Origin: Pandoraea aquatica
GTDB taxonomy: Bacteria; Pseudomonadota; Gammaproteobacteria; Burkholderiales; Burkholderiaceae
DNA length: 64,000 bases
Direction of reading: 5' to 3'
Assembly (NCBI RefSeq): GCF_902459565.1
Contig: NZ_CABPSN010000003.1
Span: forward strand, 124,001-188,000
Part shown: one piece after another, positions 9,797 to 19,240 of the stretch
How the letters are laid out: every line of letters begins with the position of its first letter
How positions within the stretch are numbered: the first letter of the stretch is position 1
Made by a program: the position numbers and the translations under genes
Notes under the pieces: model-generated
Database searches by the model: none
Told to the model about the DNA's origin: nothing
What the model saw: only the letters and a program-made list of their open reading frames with translations

Positions 9797-11353
9797 TCAG
9801 CGCGCGCGGCGCGTCATGGCCAGACCGAGGCCCAGCGCGACGAGTGCGAGCACCAGCGCGGGCACATTGCCGAAGCGCACGTACGGCGTGAGGCCGGTGT
9901 ACGGCTGGACGTTGCCCGTGAGCGCGCCGACCGTCATCGCGGGCAGCCGCCCCTGCACACGGCCGTGCGCATCGATGATCGCCGTCGCGCCCGTGTTCGT
10001 TGCACGCAGCATCGGGCGTCCCGTCTCAAGCGTGCGCATGCGGGCGATCTGCAAGTGCTGATCGAGTGCGATGGTGTCGCCGAACCACGCGAGGTTGGTC
10101 GAGTTCACGAGCACCGTGGCCGGTTCCGGCATGTTGCGCAGCGCCTGTGCGATTTCCTCACCGAACAGATCCTCGTAGCAGATGTTCATAGCGATACGCT
10201 GGTCGCGCACCGGGAAGCCGCTCGGCGTGGCGCTGCCGCGCAGGAAATCGCCCAGCGGGATATGCATCATGTCGACGAACCAGCGAAAGCCCCACGGCAC
10301 GAACTCGCCGAAAGGCACGAGATGGTGCTTGTCGTAGCGGTAGAGCGTCTGGTCGCGCGGCGTGACGCCGAACAGGCTGTTGGTGAAGTCGGCGGGGCCG
10401 CGATCGGTGATGGTCGCCCCCACCGCGCCGAGCACCACGTGCGAGCCGGTACGGTCCGCAAACTCGCGGATCGGTGCCGCGACGTCAGGCGGAATGGCTT
10501 GCAGCAGCACCGGGAACGCCGTCTCCGGCGTCACGATGAGATCGGCCGGTGCGGCCACGATCATGTCGCGATAGAGCGCCATGGCGTGATCGATACCGGC
10601 GCGCTCGAACTTCATGTCCTGCGGGATATTGCCTTGCAATAGCCGCACGGTGAGCGGCTGACCCGAGGGCGTGGTCCATGCGTGACGAGACAGACCGACA
10701 CCCACGCCCAGCAACGCCAGTACGCCGACTACGGCGGCGAGCCGACGTGCCGCCGCGGTCGTGGCGACGACCGGCAGCAGCGCGCGGGCAAGCCATGCCG
10801 CCGCAAGCGCGGCAAGGCCGGTGATGCCGTACACGCCGAGCAGCGGGGCAAAGCCCGCGAGCGGGCCGTCGACATGGGCGTAGCCGGGCGAGAGCCACGG
10901 GAAACCGGTGAAGACGGTGCCACGCAGCCATTCGGCGAGCGTCGAGGCCCCGGCGAAGGCCAACACGCGCCACGGGCCGGTGGCAGACACGGCACGCGTG
11001 ACGAACGCGGCGAGCGCCGGATAGATCGCCAGATAGATCGAGAACAACACGACGGCCGCCCCGGCCATCACACTGGGCATGCCGCCGTAGGTGTGCATGC
11101 TGATGTAGAGCCACCAGATGCCAGAGACGAACGAGGTGAGGCCGAAACTACCGCCCAGCCAGAGCGCATTGCGCCGCGAGGCACTGCGCTCGACGAGCGC
11201 GAACAGCCCCGCCATTGCAAGCAGTTGCAGCCACCAGAGGTCGCGTGGCGCGAACGCCAGCGTTTGTGCGATACCGGCCAGACCGGCGAGCGCACGGGCA
11301 CGCCAGGCCGGCCACGAGCGCCGCTCGGGCGCGTGGACGGTCATTTCCTGCAT
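9797..11353 (-). CDS. lnt: Apolipoprotein N-acyltransferase
   Basis: Adds the third acyl chain to the N-terminal Cys of lipoproteins, at the periplasmic face of the inner membrane. The 518-residue protein has about seven N-terminal membrane helices, then a nitrilase-like domain with the catalytic triad in context: Glu in VTPETAFPVL, Lys in YDKHHLVPFGEF and Cys in MNICYEDLFG. A last membrane helix (ALVLALVALGLGLAM) ends the chain. The start could be the ATG at 11353 or at 11344. It follows corC after 15 bp; corC-lnt is a standard pair in proteobacteria. Confidence 0.96.
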   Translation of the reverse strand: MQEMTVHAPERRSWPAWRARALAGLAGIAQTLAFAPRDLWWLQLLAMAGLFALVERSASRRNALWLGGSFGLTSFVSGIWWLYISMHTYGGMPSVMAGAAVVLFSIYLAIYPALAAFVTRAVSATGPWRVLAFAGASTLAEWLRGTVFTGFPWLSPGYAHVDGPLAGFAPLLGVYGITGLAALAAAWLARALLPVVATTAAARRLAAVVGVLALLGVGVGLSRHAWTTPSGQPLTVRLLQGNIPQDMKFERAGIDHAMALYRDMIVAAPADLIVTPETAFPVLLQAIPPDVAAPIREFADRTGSHVVLGAVGATITDRGPADFTNSLFGVTPRDQTLYRYDKHHLVPFGEFVPWGFRWFVDMMHIPLGDFLRGSATPSGFPVRDQRIAMNICYEDLFGEEIAQALRNMPEPATVLVNSTNLAWFGDTIALDQHLQIARMRTLETGRPMLRATNTGATAIIDAHGRVQGRLPAMTVGALTGNVQPYTGLTPYVRFGNVPALVLALVALGLGLAMTRRAR

Positions 11354-11368
11354 GGATCGATGAGTGAG

Positions 11369-12244
11369 TTACTCGGGCTGAACGGCGGGTGCCGGCTCCA
11401 CGCGCCGCAACAGCAGCATGTGGACCTGACGGCCGTCGGCGCGCAGCACTTCGAACACGAGATTGCCGATGCGCATACGTTCGCCACGGCGCGGCACACG
11501 GCCGAACTGGTGCGTGATCATACCGCCGATCGTGTCGTTTTCGTCATCATGAAACTGCGTGCCGAACGCTTCGTTGAATTGCTCGATTTCCGTGAGCGCA
11601 CGAATGCGATACGAGCCGTCGGGCGCGGCGATGATGTTGTCTTCTTCCTCGTCGAAGTCGTACTCGTCTTCGATGTCGCCGACGATCTGCTCCAGCACGT
11701 CTTCAATCGTGATGAGGCCGGCCACGCCGCCGTATTCGTCCACGACGATGGCGATGTGATTGCGATTGACGCGGAAGTCGTGCAGCAGCACGTTCAAACG
11801 CTTCGACTCCGGAATGAACACGGCCGGGCGCAGCATGTCGCGCACGTCGAAGTCGTGATTGGCGTAGTAACGCAGCAGATCCTTCGCGAGCAGAATGCCG
11901 ATGATGTTGTCGCGATTACCTTCGTAGACCGGATAGCGCGAGTGCGCCTGTTCCAGCACGAAGGGGACGAATTCTTCGGGGGTCTGTTCGATGTTGATGG
12001 CGTCCATCTGCGCGCGCGGCACCATGATGTCGCGGGCACATAGATCGGCCACCTGGAATACGCCCTCGATCATCGCCAGAGAATCGGCGTCCATCAGGTT
12101 ACGGGCGTGAGCGTCTTGCAGAATTTCGAGCAACTCTGCGCGCGACTCCGGCTCTGGGGAAATCAGATCGGTGAGGCGTTCGAGCAGAGAGCGAGGTTTG
12201 TCGGTTTTCTTTGGACCGGGTCGACTGGGATAAGGGTCGTTCAT
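11369..12244 (-). CDS. corC: CorC/HlyC-family CBS-domain protein
   Basis: A 291-residue cytosolic protein with two CBS domains (around MVPRAQMDAI...YPVYEGNRDNIIGILLAKDLL and VNRNHIAIVVDEYGGVAGLITIEDVLEQIVGDIEDE) and a C-terminal CorC_HlyC transporter-associated domain. Relatives affect magnesium and cobalt efflux and are often placed beside lnt. It has no membrane anchor, unlike the longer CNNM-type relatives. The run of acidic residues after the second CBS (DEYDFDEEEDN) is normal for the family. The gene starts at 12244; no obvious ribosome site decides it. Confidence 0.93.
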   Translation of the reverse strand: MNDPYPSRPGPKKTDKPRSLLERLTDLISPEPESRAELLEILQDAHARNLMDADSLAMIEGVFQVADLCARDIMVPRAQMDAINIEQTPEEFVPFVLEQAHSRYPVYEGNRDNIIGILLAKDLLRYYANHDFDVRDMLRPAVFIPESKRLNVLLHDFRVNRNHIAIVVDEYGGVAGLITIEDVLEQIVGDIEDEYDFDEEEDNIIAAPDGSYRIRALTEIEQFNEAFGTQFHDDENDTIGGMITHQFGRVPRRGERMRIGNLVFEVLRADGRQVHMLLLRRVEPAPAVQPE

Positions 12245-12429
12245 GACGGCGCGTCCAAGTTGGGCGGACGCCGAGCTGTTACAGGAAGCTCAAGGATACA
12301 CCAGATGTGCGGCATTACCGCGTCAGGCTGGCTGCATTGCAACGCTTGAGGCGACACGCACACCGCCATGCATATTTCAGGACATTTCAGCGCACGGGAT
12401 GCTGCATTCTGGTGCGCTCACTTTCGCGC

Positions 12430-13125
12430 TTACTTTGCCTCGCAGCGACGCAGCACCGCTTCGAGCGCCGGGTCGGGCATGCCCGCTTCGCGCAGCGCCT
12501 TGACCGTACGGGCGACATAGTCGTGCGTGGTGCCGTAGCGTCCCTGGGCCCGATCGAACACCTGGCGGACGATGGCGTCGGGCAGGCGGCCTGCGTAGCT
12601 CGCCGCTTCACGTCGCATGACGAAGGCGAGGCCCGGCTTGGTGCGGCCGTCGGCCAACTGGCAGTTCAGCCACATCGGACGATACGAGCCCATTGCCATT
12701 TCCCGATACCAGAGCGTTTCGAATTCCGTGCGGACGTGCTTAGCGGCGAGACGCATCGCCACCCCGGCGCACGAGCCGCCGCGATCGAGCGCCAGCACGA
12801 GTCCCGGCTGCTCCGGCGTGCCGCGATTGACGCGCGACCACAGGTACAGCCCCCGGTGATAGCCGTGCACGCGGGCGCGCAGGCATTCCTCGACGGGCAT
12901 GCCGGGGTTCCAGATGAGCGAGCCGTAGGCAAAGATCCAGAGGTCTTCGCGGCCGTCCCAACCGGTGAGCGCGGCGTCGAGCGATTCGCTCATTTCTTCC
13001 GCGCTCAGGTGACGTGAGACGCCGAGGTCCGGAGGGTATCGGTCGCATCCCGGGCCGCTCGACGTGCTGGCCTGGGGAGCTACAGGCGCTTCAGGAGCTG
13101 TCGGTCGGTCGGGGATGCGGTCCAT
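12430..13125 (-). CDS. ChaC-like gamma-glutamylcyclotransferase
   Basis: A 231-residue protein whose core begins at about residue 60 with DLWIFAYGSLIWNPG, the nucleotide-like YGSL loop of the gamma-glutamylcyclotransferase fold. An Arg-rich strand (ARVHGYHRGLYLWS) follows, and a Glu in LWYREMAMGSY can serve as the catalytic acid. ChaC-type enzymes degrade glutathione to 5-oxoproline and Cys-Gly in the cytosol. The first 55 residues are Pro/Ala/Ser-rich and probably disordered. The gene lies alone between corC (185 bp away) and ybeY (19 bp away). It could be co-transcribed with miaB-ybeZ-ybeY. Confidence 0.9.
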   Translation of the reverse strand: MDRIPDRPTAPEAPVAPQASTSSGPGCDRYPPDLGVSRHLSAEEMSESLDAALTGWDGREDLWIFAYGSLIWNPGMPVEECLRARVHGYHRGLYLWSRVNRGTPEQPGLVLALDRGGSCAGVAMRLAAKHVRTEFETLWYREMAMGSYRPMWLNCQLADGRTKPGLAFVMRREAASYAGRLPDAIVRQVFDRAQGRYGTTHDYVARTVKALREAGMPDPALEAVLRRCEAK

Positions 13126-13144
13126 ACGTTCGTTCGGTCTCGGT

Positions 13145-13753
13145 TCAGGTGCGGCGGGAGGCCAGCGCTTTGGACGTCTTGGCCGGCTTGGCAGACGCGA
13201 CGGACTCGACAGACGTTTTGGCCTGACGGCTTTTCGGAGCCTTCACCGGTTCGGCCGCTGCTGCGGCAGGCGGCGACTTCTCGGATGCGTAGGGATCGGC
13301 ATAGCCCAGCCCGGCGAGAATCTCCGTCTCCAGGCCTTCCATCTCCTGCGCTTCGTCGTCTTCTTCGTGATCGTAGCCCTGCGCGTGGAGCACGCCGTGC
13401 ACGATCAGGTGCGCGTAATGGGCTTCGAGCGCAATGCCTTGCTCATTCGCTTCGCGCTCGACCACCGGGCAGCACAGCACGATGTCGCCCGTCACCGGAT
13501 CGCTTTCGTCCTGCGCGTAGGCGAACGTCAGCACATTCGTGGCGTAGTCCTTGCCGCGATAGCCGCGATTGAGCGTCTGGCCTTCGTCGGCGTCGACGAA
13601 GCGTAGCGTCAGCTCGGCGTCGGCCAGCAGCGCGGCCTGTACCCAGCGACGCACCGCAGTGCGCGTGAGTAGCGCCTTGTGCGACGCGAACGCCGGACCC
13701 GCGACGAACTGGCTCGTCAGCGTGAGTGCGTGGCGCACGGCACGCTCGCTCAT
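13145..13753 (-). CDS. ybeY: Endoribonuclease YbeY
   Basis: A zinc-dependent ribonuclease for 16S rRNA 3' end maturation and 70S quality control. The hallmark [11 protein letters not shown] lies at 119-129 with the three metal-ligand His residues (119, 123, 129), preceded by [18 protein letters not shown]. At 202 residues it is longer than E. coli YbeY (155) because of a C-terminal Ala/Lys/Ser tail of about 50 residues, probably disordered. Its start overlaps the ybeZ stop by 4 bp (ATGA), a sign of translational coupling. Confidence 0.95.
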   Translation of the reverse strand: MSERAVRHALTLTSQFVAGPAFASHKALLTRTAVRRWVQAALLADAELTLRFVDADEGQTLNRGYRGKDYATNVLTFAYAQDESDPVTGDIVLCCPVVEREANEQGIALEAHYAHLIVHGVLHAQGYDHEEDDEAQEMEGLETEILAGLGYADPYASEKSPPAAAAAEPVKAPKSRQAKTSVESVASAKPAKTSKALASRRT

Positions 13754-14817
13754 GCCTTGCCTCCGGCAGCACGCGGACCACGCGACGAGCGCTCGCGTCC
13801 TTGCTCCGACGCCGGCAGGTCCAGCCCGGCTTCCAGATGTTGCGCGTGCTCGTCATACGCTTCGACGATGCGCGCGACCAGCGGGTGACGCACGACGTCG
13901 ACGCTGGTGAAGCGAGTCATCGCGATACCGCGCACGTTCTTCAGAATCACCTGCGCTTCCATCAGGCCGCTCTTCTGGCCGCGCGGCAGGTCGACCTGCG
14001 TGGTGTCGCCGGTCACGACCGCCTTGCTGCCGAAACCGATACGTGTGAGGAACATCTTCATCTGCTCGGGCGTGGTGTTCTGCGCCTCGTCCAGAATGAT
14101 GAACGCGTGATTGAGCGTGCGCCCGCGCATGTAGGCGAGCGGCGCGATCTCGATCATCTGCTTCTCGAAGTACTTCTGCGTCTTGTCGAAGCCGAGCAGA
14201 TCGTAGAGCGCGTCGTACAGCGGACGCAGGTACGGATCGACCTTCTGCGCGAGATCGCCCGGCAGGAAACCCAGACGCTCGCCCGCTTCCACTGCCGGGC
14301 GCGTGAGCACGATGCGTTTGACGGCGTCGCGCTCAAGGGCGTCGACAGCGCAGGCCACCGCCAGATACGTCTTGCCAGTACCGGCCGGGCCGATACCGAA
14401 CGTCACGTCGTGCGAGAGGATCTGCTTCAGATAGTCGCGCTGCGCCGGCGTGCGGCCGTGCAGGTCGCTGCGACGCGTGTGAAGCACAGGCGAGCCGTCT
14501 TCCGTCTCGCCGGCGGCGAACGGGTTGTCGTCGCCATGGCGCACGGTCGGCGCGAGGCCCTGACGCGTCTCCACGAGACCCAACTGGATATCGTCGACGG
14601 ACAGCGCTTCGGTGGCGCGGTTGTAAAAACTCTCGAGGGCTTGCGTGGCGACGGCGGCGCTCTTGCCGCGAATCGAGAAGCGATGCCCACGGCGGGTGAT
14701 CGAGACGTCGAGCGCCTGTTCGATCTGACGCAGGTTCTCGTCGAGCGGGCCGCAGAGATTGGCCAGACGGCGATTGTCGTCGCGCGGGGCGGTGAATTCT
14801 TGGACGGGTGCTTTCAA
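13750..14817 (-). CDS. ybeZ: PhoH-like ATPase YbeZ
   Basis: A cytosolic P-loop ATPase of the PhoH family, thought to work with YbeY in rRNA processing. Of 355 residues, an N-terminal KH-like region is followed by the Walker A GPAGTGKT at 143-150, the [15 protein letters not shown]-like strand ([15 protein letters not shown]) and Walker B with [16 protein letters not shown]. The start is a TTG at 14817 ([11 protein letters not shown]...); no ATG or GTG start is available nearby and the N-terminal residues match family members. It lies 50 bp downstream of miaB. Confidence 0.94.
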   Translation of the reverse strand: MKAPVQEFTAPRDDNRRLANLCGPLDENLRQIEQALDVSITRRGHRFSIRGKSAAVATQALESFYNRATEALSVDDIQLGLVETRQGLAPTVRHGDDNPFAAGETEDGSPVLHTRRSDLHGRTPAQRDYLKQILSHDVTFGIGPAGTGKTYLAVACAVDALERDAVKRIVLTRPAVEAGERLGFLPGDLAQKVDPYLRPLYDALYDLLGFDKTQKYFEKQMIEIAPLAYMRGRTLNHAFIILDEAQNTTPEQMKMFLTRIGFGSKAVVTGDTTQVDLPRGQKSGLMEAQVILKNVRGIAMTRFTSVDVVRHPLVARIVEAYDEHAQHLEAGLDLPASEQGRERSSRGPRAAGGKA

Positions 14818-14867
14818 GATAATCCGGTCGGTTGCCTGTTCAGGTCGTTCGATGTTCGCTGCGTCGC

Positions 14868-16211
14868 TCAGTGCGTGGTCACCAGTTCGCCACGCAGCGA
14901 GTGCGGGTAGGCGAAGGTGATCACCACGTCGGTCATCTGCCCGATCAGCGCGGCACGCTGTGCCTCAGGGGCCGGGAAGTTGACCACGCGGTTGTTCTCC
15001 GTGCGGCCTTGCAGCTCGTTCGGGTCCTTGCGCGATACGCCTTCGACGAGGATACGCTGACGCGAGCCGACCATGCTCTGGCTGATGCGTGCGGCGTTCT
15101 CTTCGATCACGGCCTGCAAGTGTTGCAGACGGCGCAGCTTCACTTCGCGCGGTGTGTCGTCCTGCAAGTTCGCAGCCGGCGTGCCGGGGCGCGGGCTGTA
15201 GATGAACGAGAAGCTGGTGTCGTAGCCGATGTCGTGAATCATGGCCATGAGCTTGTCGAAATCCTCTTCCGTCTCGCCGGGGAAGCCGACGATGAAGTCC
15301 GACGACATCGACATCTCCGGGCGCACCTGACGCAGGCGACGGATGATCGACTTGTACTCCAGCACCGTGTAGCCGCGCTTCATGGCCGACAGCACGCGGT
15401 CGGCGCCGTGTTGCACCGGCAGGTGCAGGTGGCTCACGAGCTTGGGCACCTTGGCGTAGGTGTCGATCAGGCGCTGCGTGAATTCCTTCGGATGGCTCGT
15501 CGTGTAACGAATGCGCTCGACGCCCGGCACTTCCGCCACGTACTCGATGAGCAGTGCGAAGTCGGCGATCTCGCCGTCGGCCATCAGACCGCGATAGGCA
15601 TTCACGTTCTGGCCCAGCAGCGTGATTTCACGCACGCCTTGTTCGGCCAGACCGGCAATTTCGGTGAGCACGTCTTCGAACGGACGCGAGACTTCGTCGC
15701 CGCGCGTGTAGGGCACCACGCAGTAGCTGCAATACTTCGAGCAGCCTTCCATGATCGAGACGAATGCCGTAGCCCCCTCGACCTTGGCCGGCGGCAGGTG
15801 ATCGAACTTCTCGATTTCGGGGAAGGAGATGTCGACTTGCGAACGGCCGGTCGAGCGGCGCGCTTCGAGCATCTGCGGCAGGCGGTGCAGCGTTTGCGGG
15901 CCGAACACTACGTCCACGTACGGGGCGCGTTGCACGATGGCCGCGCCTTCCTGACTGGCGACACAACCGCCGACACCGATCACCAGATCCGGCTTGATTT
16001 CCTTGAGGGCGCGCATGCGGCCCAGATCCGAGAACACTTTTTCCTGCGCCTTTTCGCGCACGGAGCAGGTGTTGAACAGGATGACGTCGGCGTCTTCGGG
16101 GGTGTCGGTCTTCTCGAGACCTTCGGCGGCTCCCAGCACGTCCGCCATCTTGTCGGAGTCGTACTCGTTCATCTGACAGCCGAACGTCTTGATGTAAATC
16201 TTCTTTGCCAT
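14868..16211 (-). CDS. miaB: tRNA-2-methylthio-N6-dimethylallyladenosine synthase MiaB
   Basis: A radical-SAM methylthiotransferase that adds the 2-methylthio group to i6A37 of tRNAs reading UNN codons. The 447-residue protein has the N-terminal UPF0004 domain with cluster cysteines Cys12, Cys49 and Cys83. The radical-SAM motif [16 protein letters not shown] supplies Cys157, Cys161 and Cys164. A C-terminal TRAM domain ends the chain. It is the first gene of miaB-ybeZ-ybeY. Confidence 0.97.
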   Translation of the reverse strand: MAKKIYIKTFGCQMNEYDSDKMADVLGAAEGLEKTDTPEDADVILFNTCSVREKAQEKVFSDLGRMRALKEIKPDLVIGVGGCVASQEGAAIVQRAPYVDVVFGPQTLHRLPQMLEARRSTGRSQVDISFPEIEKFDHLPPAKVEGATAFVSIMEGCSKYCSYCVVPYTRGDEVSRPFEDVLTEIAGLAEQGVREITLLGQNVNAYRGLMADGEIADFALLIEYVAEVPGVERIRYTTSHPKEFTQRLIDTYAKVPKLVSHLHLPVQHGADRVLSAMKRGYTVLEYKSIIRRLRQVRPEMSMSSDFIVGFPGETEEDFDKLMAMIHDIGYDTSFSFIYSPRPGTPAANLQDDTPREVKLRRLQHLQAVIEENAARISQSMVGSRQRILVEGVSRKDPNELQGRTENNRVVNFPAPEAQRAALIGQMTDVVITFAYPHSLRGELVTTH

Positions 16212-16342
16212 TGAGTGTGCGCCGTTCGCAGTGATTAACCTGGGGGCGTCCGTATGTGTCCGTTGCCGGATGTTTCAGGGGTTCAAAAGGTCAGTCTTCG
16301 GTCGTGCGAGAAATGTGACGACCAAAAAAAAGTGACGACCCA

Positions 16343-16366
16343 AACGCAAAAGCCGGCATGGCCGGC
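16343..16366 (-). terminator. Terminator downstream of the metal ABC operon
   Basis: On the minus strand GCCGGC-CAT-GCCGGC (16352-16366) is followed by TTTTGCG. It lies about 90 bp past the stop of the substrate-binding protein gene, so it likely ends that operon before miaB. Confidence 0.6.
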
Positions 16367-16452
16367 CTGTCCGGACCTCCGTAGCGGGGCCGGTGTGTGG
16401 TGCACGCATTATACCGCGTGCACCGCAGGGGAGCGCAGGAGCGCCGGGGGGA

Positions 16453-17406
16453 TTACCGGTTGTCCTTCATGGCGGCGGCGAGCGCCCGGATGTTGTACTG
16501 GAACAACTGGAGGTAGGTGGTCGCTTCCGGGTTCTTCGACAGGGCGTCGGAGTACAGCTTGCCGTCCACGGTCACCTTTGCGTCGTGCGCAATGCGTTGC
16601 ACCAGACGCGGATTGGAGATGTTTTCCATGAAGACGGCCTTGATGCCGGTGCGTCGGATCACGCGGATCAGGTTGGAGACGTCCTTGGCGCTGGCTTCGC
16701 TCTCCGTCGACACGCCTTCCGGGGCGAGGAACTTGATGCCGAAACGCTGGCCCAGATAGCCGAAGGCGTCATGCGAGGTCAGCACCACGCGGCGCGACTG
16801 CGGAATCGGGGCCAGTTGCTTGTTGGCCCAGACGATCAGGTCGTCGAGCGCGCCGCGATAGTTTCTGGCGCGATCCGCATAGTAGTTCGCGCCCGCCGGG
16901 TCGGCCTTCGAGAGGGCGGCGGCGATATTGTCCGCCATCGTCTTCACGCGCTCGGGATCCTGAAACATGTGCGGATCGGTCACCGTCTTGCCGTCATCGA
17001 CCATCGTACGGGCCTTGAGGCCCTTCGTGACCGTGACCAGTTCGCCGGGGTAGTGGCTCGACTTCATCAGGCGCGGCAGCCAGCCTTCGAAGCCCAGACC
17101 GTTCACGAAGAACAGCTTGGTGCCCGAGAGTTTGGCGACGTCCGCCGGGGTCGGCTCATAGGTGTGCGTGTCCTGATCGGGGCCGACGAGCGTGGTGACG
17201 TCGACCCGGTCGCCGCCAACGGCTTTCACGATGTCGGACAGAATGCTGAAGCTGGCGCTGACAGGCAGGCGCGTGTCCTGCGCGTGCGCCGGGCTCGCGA
17301 AGGCGACGGCGAGCGAAAAAATCGCCGCGAAAACTGCAAAGGGACCGGCGCCGAGCCACGATTTGCGGCGTGACGCGTTGTTGCCCCCAAGACCCAATCC
17401 GAACAT
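16453..17406 (-). CDS. Metal ABC transporter substrate-binding protein (ZnuA-like)
   Basis: A periplasmic metal-binding protein of 317 residues, with a signal peptide ending near AVAFASPAHAQD. Likely metal ligands are the His in DTHTYEP, the His in TDPHMFQDPERV, the His in TSHDAFGYLGQRFG and the Asp in KLYSDALS. The His-rich loop of classical ZnuA is absent between the first two ligands, so zinc and manganese are both possible. The start at 17406 (MFGLGLGG) follows AGAGAGGAAAAC, a good ribosome site. It is last in the operon, 11 bp after the permease gene. Confidence 0.9.
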   Translation of the reverse strand: MFGLGLGGNNASRRKSWLGAGPFAVFAAIFSLAVAFASPAHAQDTRLPVSASFSILSDIVKAVGGDRVDVTTLVGPDQDTHTYEPTPADVAKLSGTKLFFVNGLGFEGWLPRLMKSSHYPGELVTVTKGLKARTMVDDGKTVTDPHMFQDPERVKTMADNIAAALSKADPAGANYYADRARNYRGALDDLIVWANKQLAPIPQSRRVVLTSHDAFGYLGQRFGIKFLAPEGVSTESEASAKDVSNLIRVIRRTGIKAVFMENISNPRLVQRIAHDAKVTVDGKLYSDALSKNPEATTYLQLFQYNIRALAAAMKDNR

Positions 17407-17417
17407 GTTTTCCTCTC

Positions 17418-18281
17418 TTAAAGCGCAGACGCCTTGGCCGTGCCGGCACCGCCAGGCGAAACTAGCAGCGCGCCCAGATAGGCGACGCCTGCCGTCAGAA
17501 CGATGGCCGGCCCGGAAGGGCAAGCCAGATAGTACGAAATCAGCAACCCGATCACGCTCGACGCGCTGGCCACCAGCCAAGCGGTGAGCAGCATGCCGGG
17601 CAGCGTGCGGGAGACGAGCCGGGCGGTGGCCGCCGGCAGCATCATCAGCCCCACGGCCATGAGCGTGCCCATCGCCTGGAAACCGGAGACGAGGTTCATC
17701 ACCGTCAGCACGGTAAAGCCCAGGTGGTAGCGCATCACGCTCCTGCCCTGGCCCTGACCCAGGAAGGTCGGGTCGGCGCTGTCGAGCACGAGACCCCGAT
17801 AGTGCCAGCCAAACCACAACAGCGTGACCGTCGTGATGGCCGCGACGAGTATCAGCGAAGGGTCGTCCACCGCCAGTACCGAGCCGAACAGCAGGTTCAT
17901 CAGGTCGACGCTGTTACCCCACTTCGACACGATGACCACGCCGCCCGCGAGCGCCAGCAAATAGAAGCCGGCGAACGACGCGCCTTCATCCAGCCGTGTA
18001 CGGCGGCTCGACAAACCGGCGAGCAGCGCCACGAGCAGACCCGCGATCATGCCACCCCCGGCCATCCACGGCAGCGACAGGCCACCGATCAGATAGCCGA
18101 CCGCCGCACCCGGCAATACCGCGTGCGAAAGCGAGTCGCCCATCAGGCTCATGCGGCGCAGCAACAAAAATACGCCCACGGGCGTGCAACCCAGAGACAG
18201 CGCCAGACTGCCGACCAGCGCGTGGCGCATGAAGTCGAATTCCGCGAACGGGCCAATGACGAGATCGAGCAGCGCGCTCAT
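17418..18281 (-). CDS. Metal ABC transporter permease (ZnuB-like)
   Basis: A 287-residue inner-membrane permease of the ABC-3 family with about eight membrane helices. Recognisable segments are HALVGSLALSLGCTPVGVFLLLRRMSLMGDSLSHAVLPG near the start and FQAMGTLMAVGLMMLPAATARL late, which match zinc/manganese importers. The start at 18281 overlaps the ATPase gene stop by 4 bp (ATGA). The frame is open far upstream, but that part is only the shadow of the ATPase gene. Confidence 0.92.
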   Translation of the reverse strand: MSALLDLVIGPFAEFDFMRHALVGSLALSLGCTPVGVFLLLRRMSLMGDSLSHAVLPGAAVGYLIGGLSLPWMAGGGMIAGLLVALLAGLSSRRTRLDEGASFAGFYLLALAGGVVIVSKWGNSVDLMNLLFGSVLAVDDPSLILVAAITTVTLLWFGWHYRGLVLDSADPTFLGQGQGRSVMRYHLGFTVLTVMNLVSGFQAMGTLMAVGLMMLPAATARLVSRTLPGMLLTAWLVASASSVIGLLISYYLACPSGPAIVLTAGVAYLGALLVSPGGAGTAKASAL

Positions 18282-19057
18282 CGACGGCCTCCGGGGAAGG
18301 GGGCGGCCGCAGCGGTGATCGACGGTGGTGTCGCGGCAAACGCGGTGTAGCCCCCCGCCGCCGACAGGCCCGGGTGCGCGCTGCCGCCCACGCCGTCCGC
18401 CGACGGGAACCCGCCCTGAAGGCAGGACGCCGGTGTGCCCGAGGCCACCAGACGTCCGGCCATCACGGCCACGTGCGCGAAGCGTTCGAGCACCAGCGGC
18501 AAGTCGTGGAGCACGGTCACAACGGTGCGTCCCTCGTTGCGCCATTGATCCAGCAATGCCAACAACAGTTCCGCCGAAGGCACATCGATGCCGGTTAGCG
18601 GTTCGTCCAGCAAAACGATCGGCGCGTCTTCGACGATCAGGCGCGCGAAGCGGGCGCGCTGCCATTGCCCGCCGGACAAGGCTTCCAGCGCTTGCGTGCG
18701 CTTATCGGCGAGGCCGACGCGGGTGAGGGCGTCGAGGGCGCGGTCGAACTCGTCCCGGCCGAGGCGACGGGCATCGCCCGTGCGACGCCACGTACCGGTC
18801 AGCACGTATTCTTCAACGCACATCGGAAAACGATGGTCGGTCTCGGGCCGTTGCGACAGATAGGCCACCGGGCCGTCGCTGACGATTTTGCCCGTGGCGG
18901 CCTTTTGCAGGCCGGCGAGTGCGCGCAACAGGGTGGTCTTGCCGCCGCCGTTAGGGCCGACGACTGCCGACAGCACGCCGGGCGCGAACATGGCGCTGAC
19001 GTCTTCCAGCGCGACGTTCGGTCCGAAGCGGACCGAGAGATTCTGGCAACCGATCAC
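18278..19057 (-). CDS. Metal ABC transporter ATP-binding protein (ZnuC-like)
   Basis: A cytosolic ATPase of about 259 residues: Walker A VGPNGGGKTTLLRALAG, Q-loop YLSQRPETDHRFPM, signature ALSGGQWQRARFARL, Walker B IVLLDEPLTGID and switch His in TVLHDLP. The natural start is GTG at 19057 (VIGCQNLSVRFG), which overlaps the TGA of the upstream 40-residue gene as GTGA; longer starts would add residues that do not look like this family. The C-terminal 45 residues are Gly/Ala/Pro-rich. The operon order is small membrane protein, ATPase, permease, binding protein. Confidence 0.91.
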   Translation of the reverse strand: MIGCQNLSVRFGPNVALEDVSAMFAPGVLSAVVGPNGGGKTTLLRALAGLQKAATGKIVSDGPVAYLSQRPETDHRFPMCVEEYVLTGTWRRTGDARRLGRDEFDRALDALTRVGLADKRTQALEALSGGQWQRARFARLIVEDAPIVLLDEPLTGIDVPSAELLLALLDQWRNEGRTVVTVLHDLPLVLERFAHVAVMAGRLVASGTPASCLQGGFPSADGVGGSAHPGLSAAGGYTAFAATPPSITAAAAPFPGGRR

Positions 19058-19176
19058 GGGGCGACCCCTTGCAGCGCCCAGTAAACGAGCGCCCAAAGCG
19101 GGACGAGCACCAGCAGCGTGAGCGCCGTGCGTTCCCAGCCTGCGAGACGGTAGAGCCAAACGGAGAAGCGAATCAT
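19054..19176 (-). CDS. Small single-helix membrane protein at the head of the metal ABC operon
   Basis: This reading frame encodes 40 residues: MIRFSVWLYRLAGWERTA, then a hydrophobic stretch LTLLVLVPLWALVYWALQ, ending GVAP. It predicts one membrane helix with a basic N-terminus. The TGA stop overlaps the GTG start of the ATPase gene (GTGA), implying translational coupling. The ATG at 19176 lies 46 bp downstream of the palindrome at 19222-19240, though no strong ribosome site is visible. I do not recognise a family. It could be a regulatory or assembly subunit of the transporter, or only a leader that delivers ribosomes to the ATPase gene. Confidence 0.6.
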   Translation of the reverse strand: MIRFSVWLYRLAGWERTALTLLVLVPLWALVYWALQGVAP

Positions 19177-19221
19177 GGACAGATGGGGCGACGCCCGCAC
19201 ACAGTTTGCAACTGTGTAATA

Positions 19222-19240
19222 AATGCAACAAAGTTGCATT
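19222..19240. promoter_or_regulatory. Palindromic operator candidate for the metal ABC operon
   Basis: A perfect inverted repeat AATGCAAC-AAA-GTTGCATT lies just upstream of the small membrane protein gene. A further TTTGCAAC at 19205-19212 and a TTGCAC at 19242-19247 give several overlapping half-sites. Position and AT-rich surroundings suit a metalloregulator such as a Fur-family (Zur-type) repressor; which protein binds is inference. Confidence 0.55.
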
